Source: Polyangiaceae bacterium (GTDB taxonomy: Bacteria; Myxococcota_A; Polyangia; Polyangiales; Polyangiaceae). From it: 64,000 nt of DNA. The notes beneath the pieces are model-generated. The model saw only the letters and a list, made by a program, of their open reading frames with translations. It had not been told where the DNA came from and did no database searches. Both the position numbers and the translations under genes were made by a program. Location: NCBI GenBank assembly GCA_020633205.1, contig JACKEB010000011.1, positions 124,001 through 188,000 of the forward strand, given 5' to 3'. Positions 25,622 to 34,089 of this stretch are shown here, piece by piece; the first letter of the stretch is position 1, and the number at the start of each line of letters is the position of its first letter.

Positions 25622-26305
25622 CTAGTTCAGCAGGCTGTCGTCGCGGCGTGCTCCACAGCTGATCAGCCCGCACACCTTCGCCACCCGCGCGCTGGTATCC
25701 AGGGTCTCCAGGATGTCCTGGCGGTCGTTTCCGTCGGGTACCAGCGCGGCCGCTAAGTAGTCTGCTAGCTCACCCGGTGCGAGGTCGTCCCCGCCTTCAA
25801 GTCCTAGGGCGGCCAGGTCGACCCCGCCGCCGCTACCAGCGGGGCGAGCGAGCCGTAACGACGAGATGAGCGCCGCTAGATCGGTCGCTGGGTGCTTCGA
25901 CGGCAGGCTCTGGAGAAGTGTCGCTCTTGCCCTGCGGTAGGGGCCGTCAAAGGGCAGCTCCTGCAGTCGTACGCGGCCCACTCCTCGGAGCAAGATGTTG
26001 AAGCGGCCACCAGGTAGGCGCTGCGAGCGCACAATTTCCCCGACTCCTGCGATGCGGGCAAGCGTTGGGTGCCCATGACGATCCACAGGCTCCGAGCTGG
26101 TGATCTGTACGATCCCCATGATCTGAGAACCGCTGAGGCAGTCCTCGGTGAGCTTGCGATAGCGTGGCTCGAAGACATGCAACGGCAGCAGTACTCCTGG
26201 GAAGAGCACCACTTCTGGTAGCGGAAAGAGCCCAAGCTCCTCTAGCGCACCCGCAAGGCGATCGCTGATCGGGCCGCGATCGCTGATCGGTCCTTCAGCG
26301 CTCAT
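25622..26305 (-). CDS. LON substrate-binding domain protein
   Basis: A stand-alone protein of 227 residues that resembles the N-terminal domain of Lon protease, without the AAA ATPase or protease parts. Conserved features are LFPLPEVVLFPGVLLPLHVFEPRYRKL, GIVQITS, VGEIVRSQRLPGGRFNILLRGVGRVRL and a helical C-terminus. The start, ATG 26305, overlaps the folE stop as ATGA, so translation is coupled; a longer frame into folE is not needed. Such proteins may recognise unfolded substrates or act as adaptors; the role is unproven. It is the last gene of the DUF2203-folE operon. Confidence 0.88.
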   Translation of the reverse strand: MSAEGPISDRGPISDRLAGALEELGLFPLPEVVLFPGVLLPLHVFEPRYRKLTEDCLSGSQIMGIVQITSSEPVDRHGHPTLARIAGVGEIVRSQRLPGGRFNILLRGVGRVRLQELPFDGPYRRARATLLQSLPSKHPATDLAALISSLRLARPAGSGGGVDLAALGLEGGDDLAPGELADYLAAALVPDGNDRQDILETLDTSARVAKVCGLISCGARRDDSLLN

Positions 26306-26874
26306 CGGTCCCTCAGCGCCAGGTTGAGCAGCGCCACGCCTTCCATCGTCTTTAGTTCGCCCGCGCGGGCCCAAGAGTCTACCTGCGCAAGATGCTCTCG
26401 ACTGCCGCGGGCAGAAAGGCAGCTATGCCGCAGGCTCAAGCGGCAACAAGCGCCGCGAGCTCCGGCGTCCGTCATCAAGCTCTGGACGACGCGTTCCCCA
26501 ATCGTTTCCTGGAGTGTCAGGCGTTCGGCGAAAGCCTGCACGAGCCGAGCCAGCGTGCCGATACCCAACACATGCCTGCCAGGCAGGTAGGCGACAAGCG
26601 CCTCTCCCAGCGCGGGCATCAGGTGATGCGGGCAAACCGTTGCCACGCGGATCTGATTGACGATGACCAGGTCTTCGTCGCCGTTGGCGGGGCTGAGGGC
26701 TTCGCTGACCAGTTGCCTCGCATCGACCCCATAGCCGCGCAACAGCTCGTCGGCGAACGCGCTAGTGACGCGCTCTGGTGTGCCCTCCAGCTCGGTGTCG
26801 CGCGCGGGGTCGTGCCCCAGCGCTTGCAGAAAGTCTCGTATGGCTAGCTGGGCCCGCTCGCGATCGATGGTCAT
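26302..26874 (-). CDS. folE: GTP cyclohydrolase I
   Basis: Converts GTP to 7,8-dihydroneopterin triphosphate, the first step of folate and pterin synthesis. Zinc ligands are visible as Cys81 (CPHHLMP), His84 and Cys152 (RHSCLSARG). The conserved region LPGRHVLGIGTLARLVQAFAERLTLQETIGERV is present. Length 190 aa fits the family. It starts 3 bases after the DUF2203 gene and overlaps the LON-domain gene by ATGA. The usual VCEHH is VCPHH here, a substitution at a non-ligand position. No other folate gene is in the window. Confidence 0.93.
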   Translation of the reverse strand: MTIDRERAQLAIRDFLQALGHDPARDTELEGTPERVTSAFADELLRGYGVDARQLVSEALSPANGDEDLVIVNQIRVATVCPHHLMPALGEALVAYLPGRHVLGIGTLARLVQAFAERLTLQETIGERVVQSLMTDAGARGACCRLSLRHSCLSARGSREHLAQVDSWARAGELKTMEGVALLNLALRDR

Positions 26875-26877
26875 GGG

Positions 26878-27339
26878 TCAATTCAAGAGCAGCGCTCGCT
26901 CCCGGCGACCCAACGTGCGTCGTCCAGCGTAGCCTGCGTTCAGCTCGTGATAGTAGCCGAGGGAGTCCTCCCCGTAGCGCCAACACAACCAGACCAGACG
27001 ACCTTCGATATTTCCGTAGAAATCCAGGAGCCCGATTCTGGGATCCTTGACGAAAGCGCCCATCGCTTCGATTTCGCTCCAGCCCGCCTCGTAGCGACTC
27101 ATGCGCTGACGCAAGTCCTGCTTCATGGAAGCGACGCTGCCTGAGTCGCTGGAATCCAACGCCAGCGACTTCGGTTCGTAACCCAGCTGCTCCGACAGCT
27201 CGGCCACCAAGCGTTCGATCTCACTGCGGGCGATCAACAAGTCTCCAACCTTGGAACTCAAGGATGGGATCAGGTTGTCCACCTCCTGCACCGTGAACAC
27301 CCGCTGTTGTCCCCGTACCGTTTGCCCTGTCGTGCCCAT
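26878..27339 (-). CDS. DUF2203 family protein
   Basis: A 153-residue soluble helical protein. The opening FTVQEVDNLIPSLSSKVGDLL, the helical centre, and the C-terminal block (GLLDFYGNIEGRLVWLCWRYGEDSLGYYHELNAGYAGRR) match the DUF2203 pattern, whose members often end with such an acidic and aromatic block. ATG 27339 is chosen because GGTGG lies 5 bases upstream; a GTG 9 bases earlier is possible. First gene of the operon with folE and the LON-domain gene. Function of the family is unknown. Confidence 0.88.
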   Translation of the reverse strand: MGTTGQTVRGQQRVFTVQEVDNLIPSLSSKVGDLLIARSEIERLVAELSEQLGYEPKSLALDSSDSGSVASMKQDLRQRMSRYEAGWSEIEAMGAFVKDPRIGLLDFYGNIEGRLVWLCWRYGEDSLGYYHELNAGYAGRRTLGRRERALLLN

Positions 27340-27563
27340 CGCCACCACCTAGAGATTGTGTGGGTCCGTGCGGACAGCCCCACCGCCTCCGATCGTTCCC
27401 CCGAGCGGAACCTTGAGCCTTGCGCGGCTTTTCTTTCGAGTCGAGACGCTTTGCGAGTTGCCGCGCGTTCTGGTGGCAAGCTCTCTCACACCGGAGCTAG
27501 CCGTGCTCTGCTGAGCTACATCGGCGTCTTCTGGCTCTCGCGTTGTTGTGTACGCCTCGATCC
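27340..27563. other. Intergenic region before second minisatellite
   Basis: No gene supported. It contains the promoter area of the DUF2203-folE operon. Confidence 0.4.
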
Positions 27564-27684
27564 TTATTCTGCGCCGCTGCTGTTTATTCTGCGCCGCTGT
27601 TTATTCTGCGCCGCTGTTTATTCTGCGCCGCTGTTTATTCTGCGCCGCTGTTTATTCTGCGCCGCTGTTTATTCTGCGCCCGCG
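27564..27684. repeat. Second 17-bp tandem repeat (minisatellite)
   Basis: Five identical 17-base units TTTATTCTGCGCCGCTG occupy 27583-27667. A 16-base variant plus a 3-base CTG precedes them (27564-27582) and a decayed unit follows to 27684. The period equals that of the array at 24113-24302 although the sequences differ. It contains no spacers. The translation gives an artificial 17-residue repeat, so it is not coding. Confidence 0.9.
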
Positions 27685-27999
27685 CATCGAAGGGCTACAC
27701 CCCTTTGAACTTAAAGTATCTGAATGACGCGCGACGAGGCGCGTTCCGCCTCACAGAATCAACGGGCAAGTAGCCCCCACACTCACTTGAGCCGAGTGCA
27801 CCCATGGGTCGCCCCCCGGGACCGCTGGGGTGGGGACTCGTGGCGGGTTTTTTCAAACCTCGCGTCGCGTGAGGCGTTCTTGTTGCTGGCCTCGCGTCCG
27901 GTTTTCGAACGGAATCTCGCAGCCCTTGGTTGGGTTGGTACATCCGACCGCAAGACCGCGGATCGTTTTTCAATACAGAAACCCGTCCGCGCGACCCGA
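27685..27999. other. Gene-free region downstream of the MerR gene
   Basis: About 315 bases without a supported gene. Open frames on both strands look like shadow frames. A CCGCTGGGGTGGGG stretch followed by a GGGTTTTTTC run (27820-27860) may be terminator-like, but I cannot fold it convincingly. Confidence 0.4.
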
Positions 28000-28530
28000 C
28001 TAGTTTCGGTCGATAGACCAAACGACGCTGACGGCTTTGGGCAGCGAAGTCTGATCGGTCATCACGCTGCAGTTCCGGCAGCCGTCGGGGTACAGGTTGT
28101 TGCCCGTACACTTCTGACATTCCTGGAGCACACCCTGGGACGCTTCCAGGTCGTCACGCAGGCGCGTGAGGATGTCGATGCGCTCCGTGAGGCGAACGAT
28201 TTGCCCTTGGAGGCGGTCCAGAGCATCTCGGGACGCACTGGAGCCGTTCGTCGCCCGCTGCTTGACCTCCAACAGATCGCGGATCTCCTCCAAGCTCAGA
28301 CCAGCCGCGCGCAGCTCGCTCACCAATTCGAGCTTTCTGAGTTCGCTTTGAGCGAACAGCCGATGTCCCCCATCGGTGCGCTGAGTTGGGTGGAGAATGT
28401 TCGCTTCCTCATAGAAGCGCACGGTACGCAACGTGTTGTTGGAGAGCCGAGCCATGTCGCCGGTGGTCAGCAGACCATCCCGTCGCGCGCCATTGCCGCC
28501 GTCCACTCCCCGATTGTTGTCGTCAGCCAC
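28000..28530 (-). CDS. MerR family transcriptional regulator with C-terminal Cys cluster
   Basis: A DNA-binding regulator. The winged helix-turn-helix is clear (LLTTGDMARLSNNTLRTVRFYEEANILHPTQR, DGGHRLFAQSELRKLELVSELRAAGLSLEEIRDLLE). A dimerisation coiled coil covers about residues 100-135. The C-terminus has Cys138, Cys141, Cys151 and Cys154 (CQKC ... CRNC), a four-Cys arrangement that could bind zinc or an iron-sulfur cluster, related in idea but not in spacing to SoxR. The GTG start at 28530 has GAGGAAG 6 bases upstream. The target is not evident; an operator near the neighbours could not be identified. Confidence 0.88.
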   Translation of the reverse strand: MADDNNRGVDGGNGARRDGLLTTGDMARLSNNTLRTVRFYEEANILHPTQRTDGGHRLFAQSELRKLELVSELRAAGLSLEEIRDLLEVKQRATNGSSASRDALDRLQGQIVRLTERIDILTRLRDDLEASQGVLQECQKCTGNNLYPDGCRNCSVMTDQTSLPKAVSVVWSIDRN

Positions 28531-28599
28531 GCGCGCTTCCTCCGCTGCTCAAGCCTATGGAGTGCCTTGGGAACGGTCAAGCAACGCCCGGACGATGCT

Positions 28600-28616
28600 C
28601 CTCTCCCCCAAACCCG
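28600..28616 (-). repeat. Dispersed G-rich motif, intergenic copy
   Basis: CCTCTCCCCCAAACCCG on the plus strand, the complement of GGGTTTGGGGGAGAGG found at 16860; a full 16-base match to that copy. It lies between mlaE and the MerR gene. Confidence 0.6.
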
Positions 28617-28718
28617 AAGCCGCCAACGGCGCTCGCCCGGAATGCGCAGAGTCTTCGGGGAGCCGCCCGAGCAGCTCAAACTCTGCGGAAAGTCTGGGTT
28701 TGCGGCCAGATTTCGGCG

Positions 28719-29561
28719 TCAGAAAGCGGGCCAGAGGATGATCGCGACCTTGGTCAGGAAGAAGTCCGCGATCAGGATCGAGATGGAGATCACCACGACC
28801 GTGCGCGTGGTGCTGTCTCCAACGCCTGCGGTCCCGCCCCGAGTCGTCATCCCGAAGTGACACCCGACCAAAGCGATGATGGCGCCGAAAAACGGCGTCT
28901 TGAACATTCCGCTGAGGAAGTCCTTCATGCCGACAGTGCCGAGGGCGCTGCGCAGGAAGAAGTCCGCCGGGATGTTGAACTCGATGTCAGTTATCAGCAT
29001 CGCGCCGCTGAATCCGAGCACGAGCGCGAGCGCCGCGAGGATCGGCATCACGATGATGGACGCCGCGAGCCGGGGCCACACCAGCTTCTTCAGCGGATCC
29101 GCGCCCAGCGCCCGCACGGCGTCGAGCTGCTCCGTCACGGCCATGGATCCGAGCTCCGCCGCCATCCCAGCGCCGATTCGGCCGCCCACGATCACGGCAG
29201 TCAGCGTTGGCGCGAGCTCGCGGGAGAAGCTCAGGCCTACGACCCGGCCGGTGTACTCCATGCCGCCGAACTTCTGCAGACCGAAGGCGAACTGCACGCT
29301 CATCACCATGCCGATGAAGACGCTCGTGACGACGACGATCCCCAGGGAAGCAACGCCCAGGCTCTCGAGCTGGCGCACGAACTCTTTGAACTCCAGAGGG
29401 CGGCGCACCGATGCGCGCAACGTCCCCGCGGTCATCTGGGAGAGCCGACCCAGATGACTGATGAAGCCCAAGGCGCGCGCCTGCATCTGCTCGCCAGCCT
29501 TGGGCTCAGGCGGTGGCAGGAACGATCTGCGGCTCTGCGGCTCCTCCTCGGCGACGGACAT
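28719..29561 (-). CDS. mlaE: MlaE family ABC transporter permease
   Basis: Inner-membrane permease of the phospholipid transport (Mla/Yrb/Mce) type. It has the family's helix pattern (SLGIVVVTSVFIGMVMSVQFAFGL; ELAPTLTAVIVGGRIGAGMAAELGSMAVTEQLDAVRALG, the conserved EQ-rich loop; GFSGAMLITDIEF). The length, 280 aa, is normal, with an N-terminal extension. The start overlaps the stop of the upstream lipoprotein gene by TGATG, so the two are translationally coupled. No MlaF ATPase, MlaD/MCE or MlaB gene is adjacent, so it is a lone permease here. Confidence 0.92.
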   Translation of the reverse strand: MSVAEEEPQSRRSFLPPPEPKAGEQMQARALGFISHLGRLSQMTAGTLRASVRRPLEFKEFVRQLESLGVASLGIVVVTSVFIGMVMSVQFAFGLQKFGGMEYTGRVVGLSFSRELAPTLTAVIVGGRIGAGMAAELGSMAVTEQLDAVRALGADPLKKLVWPRLAASIIVMPILAALALVLGFSGAMLITDIEFNIPADFFLRSALGTVGMKDFLSGMFKTPFFGAIIALVGCHFGMTTRGGTAGVGDSTTRTVVVISISILIADFFLTKVAIILWPAF

Positions 29562-30103
29562 CAGGGCCTTCGCGTGTGGAAGCCAGCCACGAAGCGATCG
29601 AAATCTGATCGCGACCGGACGTCTCCGCCCTCGGGGCTGATGTGAACGAAGTCGTAGACGCAGTTGTTCTTCTTCATCACGTAGACGATGAAGTGCTTGG
29701 GTACGCCGTCGAGCTTCGCAGTTATTTCCGTGCGTAAAACAGCACGTCCGTCGAGCATGCTCTCCTCTTGGCTGAGCACTTCGCGTTCCGTGAAGGTCAG
29801 GAAGAGGTGATGAGTGAGGGCGGTGAGCGGGACATCATCACCGTCTTCCCCACAGCGACCGCTCACGGCGATTGTTGTCTGTGCGCCTTCGTCGCGGAAA
29901 CTGACTAACGCATGGCTCGCGTCGATGGTCTCCCAATTGCTCGGCACATCTCGCACCTCGAAACTGAGCTCGTCGCTCTCGTACACTCGACCGTTGAAGC
30001 TCGGGCCACCACAGGCGCTCGCCAACAGTGCAAAAGCTAGCAGCCATGCGCACTTGGCTCGCCCAAGGCGGGCGGTCTTGGGTTCCGTGGCTGCCCAGCG
30101 CAT
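29561..30103 (-). CDS. Lipoprotein of unknown function, coupled to mlaE
   Basis: 180 residues: a basic N-terminus, a signal helix ending LLASACGG (lipobox Cys about residue 32), then a mixed alpha-beta domain (YESDELSFEVRDVPSNWETIDASHALVSFRDEG, KLDGVPKHFIVYVMKKNNCVYDFVHISPEGGD). The domain style resembles small periplasmic proteins such as PsbP or LpqN-type folds, but I cannot assign a family. Its stop overlaps the mlaE start, which suggests a functional link with lipid transport. Confidence 0.75.
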   Translation of the reverse strand: MRWAATEPKTARLGRAKCAWLLAFALLASACGGPSFNGRVYESDELSFEVRDVPSNWETIDASHALVSFRDEGAQTTIAVSGRCGEDGDDVPLTALTHHLFLTFTEREVLSQEESMLDGRAVLRTEITAKLDGVPKHFIVYVMKKNNCVYDFVHISPEGGDVRSRSDFDRFVAGFHTRRP

Positions 30104-30285
30104 CGTCCGGGGTTTATCATCCCCCGGCGCTGATGCCGTTTGCTTCGGCGGGTCCAGGGTGGCTTTTTTCGAGTGAGGCGAAGCGCTTCATTCGGGCAAG
30201 GCTGTAAGGCGCCGACGTTTCTGAGTTGGAACCCAACACGCGCGCTCGCCAAGGACGTCGAGCGGACCTAGATTGACGAGGCCCC

Positions 30286-31092
30286 ATGTTGCCCATCCGC
30301 GACATCAACCCGACGCGCACTACGCCTTACCTGACGTACGCGTTCATCGCCTTGAATATCCTCGTATTTTTGGGGGAGAGCGGGCTGGCGATGCTCGGGG
30401 TGCAAGGGCTCGGATTCAGCTTTGGGGTGGTTCCAGCGCGGTTCGTCGCCAACCCGCTGCTCGAGGCGCCGACCATCCTGAGCTCGATGTTCTTTCACGC
30501 GAGCTTCGGCCACCTCGCGGGCAACATGCTGTTCCTCTACATCTTCGGGGACAACATCGAGGACGCCCTGGGTAAGCCGAGGTTCGCGCTGTTTTACCTG
30601 CTCAGCGGGATCGCTGGCGCCTTGGCACAGGTGCTCATCGATCCCACCAGCCAGATCCCGATGGTCGGCGCGTCCGGGGCGATCGCTGGCGTGCTGGGCG
30701 CCTACTTGGTGCTCTTCCCCCGCGCGAAGGTGCTGATCCTCAACACCATCCCACCGCTCTGGTTCATCCTGGGTTTCACCTTCTTCGCTCCCGCCTGGCT
30801 GGTGCTCGGATTCTGGTTCTTGGTGCAAAACGTGATGCCCGCGCTGGGTGAGCTCGCTGGCTTCGGAGGCTCCCAAGTGGCGTTCTTCGCGCACCTGGGC
30901 GGTTTCATCCTGGGCTTGCTGTTGATCCGCCCGCTGAGCTGGGGCCGCAGTCTGGCCCGCGTGGAGCGCTGGGAAGGTTGGCGACGCCCCGCGATTCAGA
31001 AGCAACCGTTCGCTACCCCGCGGCAATCGAACCAGCGCGTGCGTGTCGTCGATGTCACGCCAGGACGCTTCGACGGACGCTGGGGCGAGTAG
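30286..31092 (+). CDS. Rhomboid family intramembrane serine protease
   Basis: Cleaves transmembrane substrates within the membrane. The catalytic Ser130 is in VGASGAIAG and His203 is in AFFAHLGGF. The conserved HASFGHLAGNM (His71, His76, Asn80) precedes them. Six or more hydrophobic helices are evident. An insertion between the fourth and fifth helices (LWFILGFTFFAPAWLVLGFWF) contains extra hydrophobic segments. The C-terminal tail is basic and Arg/Trp-rich (about residues 220-268). The gene is between an mlaE/lipoprotein unit (minus) and a phosphoesterase (minus), and appears monocistronic. Physiological substrate unknown. Confidence 0.93.
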   Translation: MLPIRDINPTRTTPYLTYAFIALNILVFLGESGLAMLGVQGLGFSFGVVPARFVANPLLEAPTILSSMFFHASFGHLAGNMLFLYIFGDNIEDALGKPRFALFYLLSGIAGALAQVLIDPTSQIPMVGASGAIAGVLGAYLVLFPRAKVLILNTIPPLWFILGFTFFAPAWLVLGFWFLVQNVMPALGELAGFGGSQVAFFAHLGGFILGLLLIRPLSWGRSLARVERWEGWRRPAIQKQPFATPRQSNQRVRVVDVTPGRFDGRWGE

Positions 31093-31098
31093 CGGCGA

Positions 31099-31836
31099 TC
31101 AGACGCCGATGAACAGGCGGTGCGCGAAGTTGCGCTCGAGCTTGGCACGCAGCACTTTGTCCGCCGCAGTCTCGATATCGTACTCAATGCGCTTGAACTC
31201 GAAGCGCTTTTTTTCCGTATCGAAAACCGTGAAGCTGGCGCGGTTGTCGTAGTCGCGGGGCTGTCCGACGGAACCGACGCTGACGATGTACTTGCGATCG
31301 GGAGACAGCTCGAAGTCGACGGGAGGTAGCTCCTCCACGCTGCTCTGAGTCAACGCGAACACCTTGCACAGGTGGGAGTGGCCGATCAGCGTGATGTGGC
31401 CCAGCTCGTCGAAGATGGGCAGACACTCACGAGCTTGCTCGGGCGCGAAGATGTACTCGAACTCCTCCAGGCGCACGGGGGAGCCGTGGCAGAGGTGCAC
31501 GCCGATGTCGTCGAGCTTCACCGAGTACGGCAGCTGCCGCAGCCAGTCCATGTTCTCTTCGGAGAGCATGGAGGCATGGGTGTCCAGTGCCTGGCGCGCG
31601 GCCTCGTAGTAGTACGAGTAGTCCATGCGTCCCGCGACCGCTGCGTCGTGGTTCCCCAAGATGGTCGCCTTGGCGGTCTCACGCACCATGTTGGAGCACT
31701 CGTTGGGGGAGCCTCCATAGCCAACCGTGTCTCCAAGGCAGTAGTACTCGTCAATGTTCTCATGACGGTATGCCTCGAAGACCGCGCTGAGCGCTTCGTA
31801 GTTGGCGTGCGTGTCGCTGAAGATGCCGATGCGCAT
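31099..31836 (-). CDS. Calcineurin-like metallophosphoesterase (YfcE/YvnB-like)
   Basis: Metal-dependent phosphoesterase of 245 aa. The metal-binding blocks are visible in order: SDTHANYEAL (Asp8, His10), GDTVGYGGSP, GNHDAAV, HLCHGSP, and HSHLCKVF. These are the five conserved motifs of the calcineurin-like superfamily. The C-terminal part (SVGSVGQPRDYDNRASFTVFD) fits YfcE-like phosphodiesterases. It converges with the rhomboid gene. Family members act on cyclic nucleotides or artificial diesters; natural substrate is not known. Confidence 0.9.
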   Translation of the reverse strand: MRIGIFSDTHANYEALSAVFEAYRHENIDEYYCLGDTVGYGGSPNECSNMVRETAKATILGNHDAAVAGRMDYSYYYEAARQALDTHASMLSEENMDWLRQLPYSVKLDDIGVHLCHGSPVRLEEFEYIFAPEQARECLPIFDELGHITLIGHSHLCKVFALTQSSVEELPPVDFELSPDRKYIVSVGSVGQPRDYDNRASFTVFDTEKKRFEFKRIEYDIETAADKVLRAKLERNFAHRLFIGV

Positions 31837-32108
31837 CGTGGGTGAAGCCTCAGAGTAGCATGAGGGGCCGAGGTTACGTGCCGGAACTTTCTATCGAATG
31901 GACCTCGCGAGGGCGCAAGCCTGTTTTTGAGGGTTTCCGACTTCTCTCTTTCCGACTTCTCCGTTTTCCTGACGTTTCTCCACCGCGGCATGTGGACAGG
32001 TTCGATTTGAGCCACGCCGCAGCCACGACAGCCAGTGGCCGTGAAGCTCCACTGCCACTGCTGCGGCGAGGGTTGCTTGGCTAGCGGGGTGCTGGCAGGA
32101 ATAGCGCC
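31837..32108. other. Divergent promoter region
   Basis: 272 bases with no gene, between two divergently oriented genes, so it should contain both promoters. A short direct repeat TTTCCGACTTCTC occurs twice about 31936-31970. Confidence 0.4.
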
Positions 32109-32732
32109 GTGAGCCACGACGACGTGCCCTTCCCTCCAGCGGAAGAAGAAACCGATAGCCAAGATCTCGCGATTGGAGCGCCGGAGAGCATCATCGAACT
32201 CTCCCTGGCCGCGGCACGTTTCGTACACGGCGCGGTCGGGATCGAAATCGACCAAACGTCGGACACGCTATCTCTGGTGGACCACTACCTGGTCGAGGCT
32301 CGTGGAACTCTGGAGGAGCGTCCAGAGCTCGTGCCGCTCATCACTCGCAGCGTGGGGGCGTATTTCGGTGAGGTCATCCGACCGCTGCTGAATGGTTTCT
32401 GGATCGTGCCGAGCGACGACGTGCACGGCTGGTTGGTCTGTTCTCACGATGTGTTCCTGTCGCTGAACCCCGTGGGTGCCGTGTACGACGCGCTCTACGG
32501 GCATCGCGATCATGACGGCCCCAGCTCCGAGCTCAGGCTGGATCGAGAAGACGCCGCGCTGGTCGATCAGCGGCTCTCTCTCTTGCCCGAGGTCCGCGAA
32601 GAGGACTTCCACCTGCTGACCACGCGCTTCGACGTGGTCGAGATCGCCGTCTCGGCTCTACGTGAGGCGGCTTCGCGCGATGGGCATCAGGAAGTTCGCT
32701 TCGAGCTGGACGACTACCTGACCACTTCCTGA
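32109..32732 (+). CDS. Conserved-looking hypothetical protein, acidic
   Basis: 207 residues, GTG start (SHDDVPFPPAEEE), no signal or membrane helix, markedly acidic. Mixed alpha-beta character: IIELSLAAARFVHGAVGIEIDQTSDTLSLVDHYLVEAR, FWIVPSDDVHGWLVCSHDVFLSLNPVGAVYDALYG. I do not recognise a family. Its length, start and codon use look like a genuine gene. Upstream of the convergent lipoprotein gene, with a short hairpin between. Confidence 0.7.
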   Translation: MSHDDVPFPPAEEETDSQDLAIGAPESIIELSLAAARFVHGAVGIEIDQTSDTLSLVDHYLVEARGTLEERPELVPLITRSVGAYFGEVIRPLLNGFWIVPSDDVHGWLVCSHDVFLSLNPVGAVYDALYGHRDHDGPSSELRLDREDAALVDQRLSLLPEVREEDFHLLTTRFDVVEIAVSALREAASRDGHQEVRFELDDYLTTS

Positions 32733-32736
32733 AGTA

Positions 32737-32750
32737 TTTCCTGGAGGAAA
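32737..32750. terminator. Short hairpin between convergent genes, possible terminator
   Basis: TTTCCTGGAGGAAA forms a 5-bp stem with a TGGA loop, in the 19 bases between two convergent stop codons. The stem is weak and the U tract is minimal. Confidence 0.3.
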
Positions 32751-32751
32751 A

Positions 32752-34089
32752 TTAGGGCGTAGCCCCGGCGTCTGGGTTGACCTCTTCTGAGCCGAGAAGC
32801 ACGCGCGCAGGCAGTGCCACCTTGCTGGAGGGGGTCACGTTGGCGCCAAGGAAGTCGCGCCAGCCAAGCATGTAGTAGCTCTTCGCTGGGCCGATGATGT
32901 AGGTCTGGCTCAGAGGCTCGACCCAGGCAACGGGTACGCCGTCGAGCATGACATAGCGCAGACCCTCGCTATGGTTCACCGCCCGCAGCCCCTCGCCGGG
33001 TGCATCGGGTCCCGGGGAAATCCCCTCGCCTTCTGAACGCCGCATGGCGCTCAGGTCCTTCTGTGTCAGCAGGATACCCGTTGTTTGAGGCGGTAGCTCA
33101 CTTGGTTTGACCAGCGCGCCCGCCGGGGGGACGCGCATGTCGCTCACCGGTAGATCCGTGCGCCGAGTGAGACTCTTTACGCTCAGGCTGATACCGCCCC
33201 TTGGCTTCCAGGAGAACTGCGCGGCGACGGGCACCAGCCCTGCCTCGCACACTTCCGAGTTTGGATCTGCAGCGACTAGTTCCACGAGGAAACGACAGAA
33301 GAGCTTGCCGCTGGTCGTGCCTTGTACCCGGGCTTGCTCGATGTTCAGCGTACCAAACGTCGTGGCTACGGCGGCTTTGGTGGTTTCGAAGCCGAGCTTG
33401 TTTCCTTTGCCCTTCGCCGTGACCTTGCCTTTGATCAGCGGCGTTGCGTCCGCTCGGCGTTCTGCGAAGAGTGCGCGCATTCCGCCGGGAGGAACCCCGC
33501 GGTAGGCGCGTCGGTTTGGCCAAACCACGACATGACCAAGGCGCTCCAGGCGACTGCGGATCTCAGTCGTTGGCGGCAGCGGGAACACCACGCTGTCCAA
33601 GCCGATTCGCATCCGACCAGCGTTGGCCAGATCGACAGTCATGCGCGGCGTGGTCTTGTCTCGCAGGGTCTCGATGGCTTCGGCGTTGGCCGCCATGCCG
33701 GAGGGTGATTTGTCCGCGTTGTCCCAGGCCCACTCAACCGCCAACGTGAGGCCGCCTGAGTCACGGAACGTGATGTCGTCTCCGGCGAGGGCTTCGTCCG
33801 CGCGTAGCGGTGTTGGAGGGGGCGGCCCCGCGTCGGGAATGATCAGGCGCCCAGCTGAATCCGCGGGGATGCCGACCACACCGCCGTCGAACGGCTTTGG
33901 CGTTAGCTCCGGCCGCAGCTCGGGTTCACCGCTCGCCAGGGGCGCGGGCTTGATGCTGGCGTTCGGGCTGGTTCCCTTACCCGTCGGTTCCGGCTGGCTC
34001 TCCTCGCATCCAACGCAGAGTCCCAGCGCCAGCCAGGCGAGGAGCAAGGCGCGGCTCGAGGACGCTAGGTTGGGCGCTTCGGTGATCAT
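32752..34089 (-). CDS. Large lipoprotein of unknown function
   Basis: 445 residues. Signal LLLAWLALGLCVGCEES gives a lipobox (Cys about residue 28), then a Pro/Glu-rich linker to about residue 90. The mature part is mixed beta, with blocks GLTLAVEWAWDNADKS, LFCRFLVELVAADPNSE, and a closing domain RAVNHSEGLRYVMLDGVPVAWVEPLSQTYIIGPAKSYYMLGWRDFLG. I see no catalytic signature. Its start overlaps the HAD hydrolase stop by ATGA-type overlap, so it is the last gene of the pyr operon. That association may be only positional. Confidence 0.7.
   Translation of the reverse strand: MITEAPNLASSSRALLLAWLALGLCVGCEESQPEPTGKGTSPNASIKPAPLASGEPELRPELTPKPFDGGVVGIPADSAGRLIIPDAGPPPPTPLRADEALAGDDITFRDSGGLTLAVEWAWDNADKSPSGMAANAEAIETLRDKTTPRMTVDLANAGRMRIGLDSVVFPLPPTTEIRSRLERLGHVVVWPNRRAYRGVPPGGMRALFAERRADATPLIKGKVTAKGKGNKLGFETTKAAVATTFGTLNIEQARVQGTTSGKLFCRFLVELVAADPNSEVCEAGLVPVAAQFSWKPRGGISLSVKSLTRRTDLPVSDMRVPPAGALVKPSELPPQTTGILLTQKDLSAMRRSEGEGISPGPDAPGEGLRAVNHSEGLRYVMLDGVPVAWVEPLSQTYIIGPAKSYYMLGWRDFLGANVTPSSKVALPARVLLGSEEVNPDAGATP

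Noticed and set aside
24113..27684. 17-bp repeat arrays as CRISPR
   Set aside because: Units abut without unique spacers and are too short; no cas genes nearby.
27695..28120. 141-residue minus-strand frame beside the second minisatellite
   Set aside because: Overlaps the end of the MerR gene in a different frame and lacks features.
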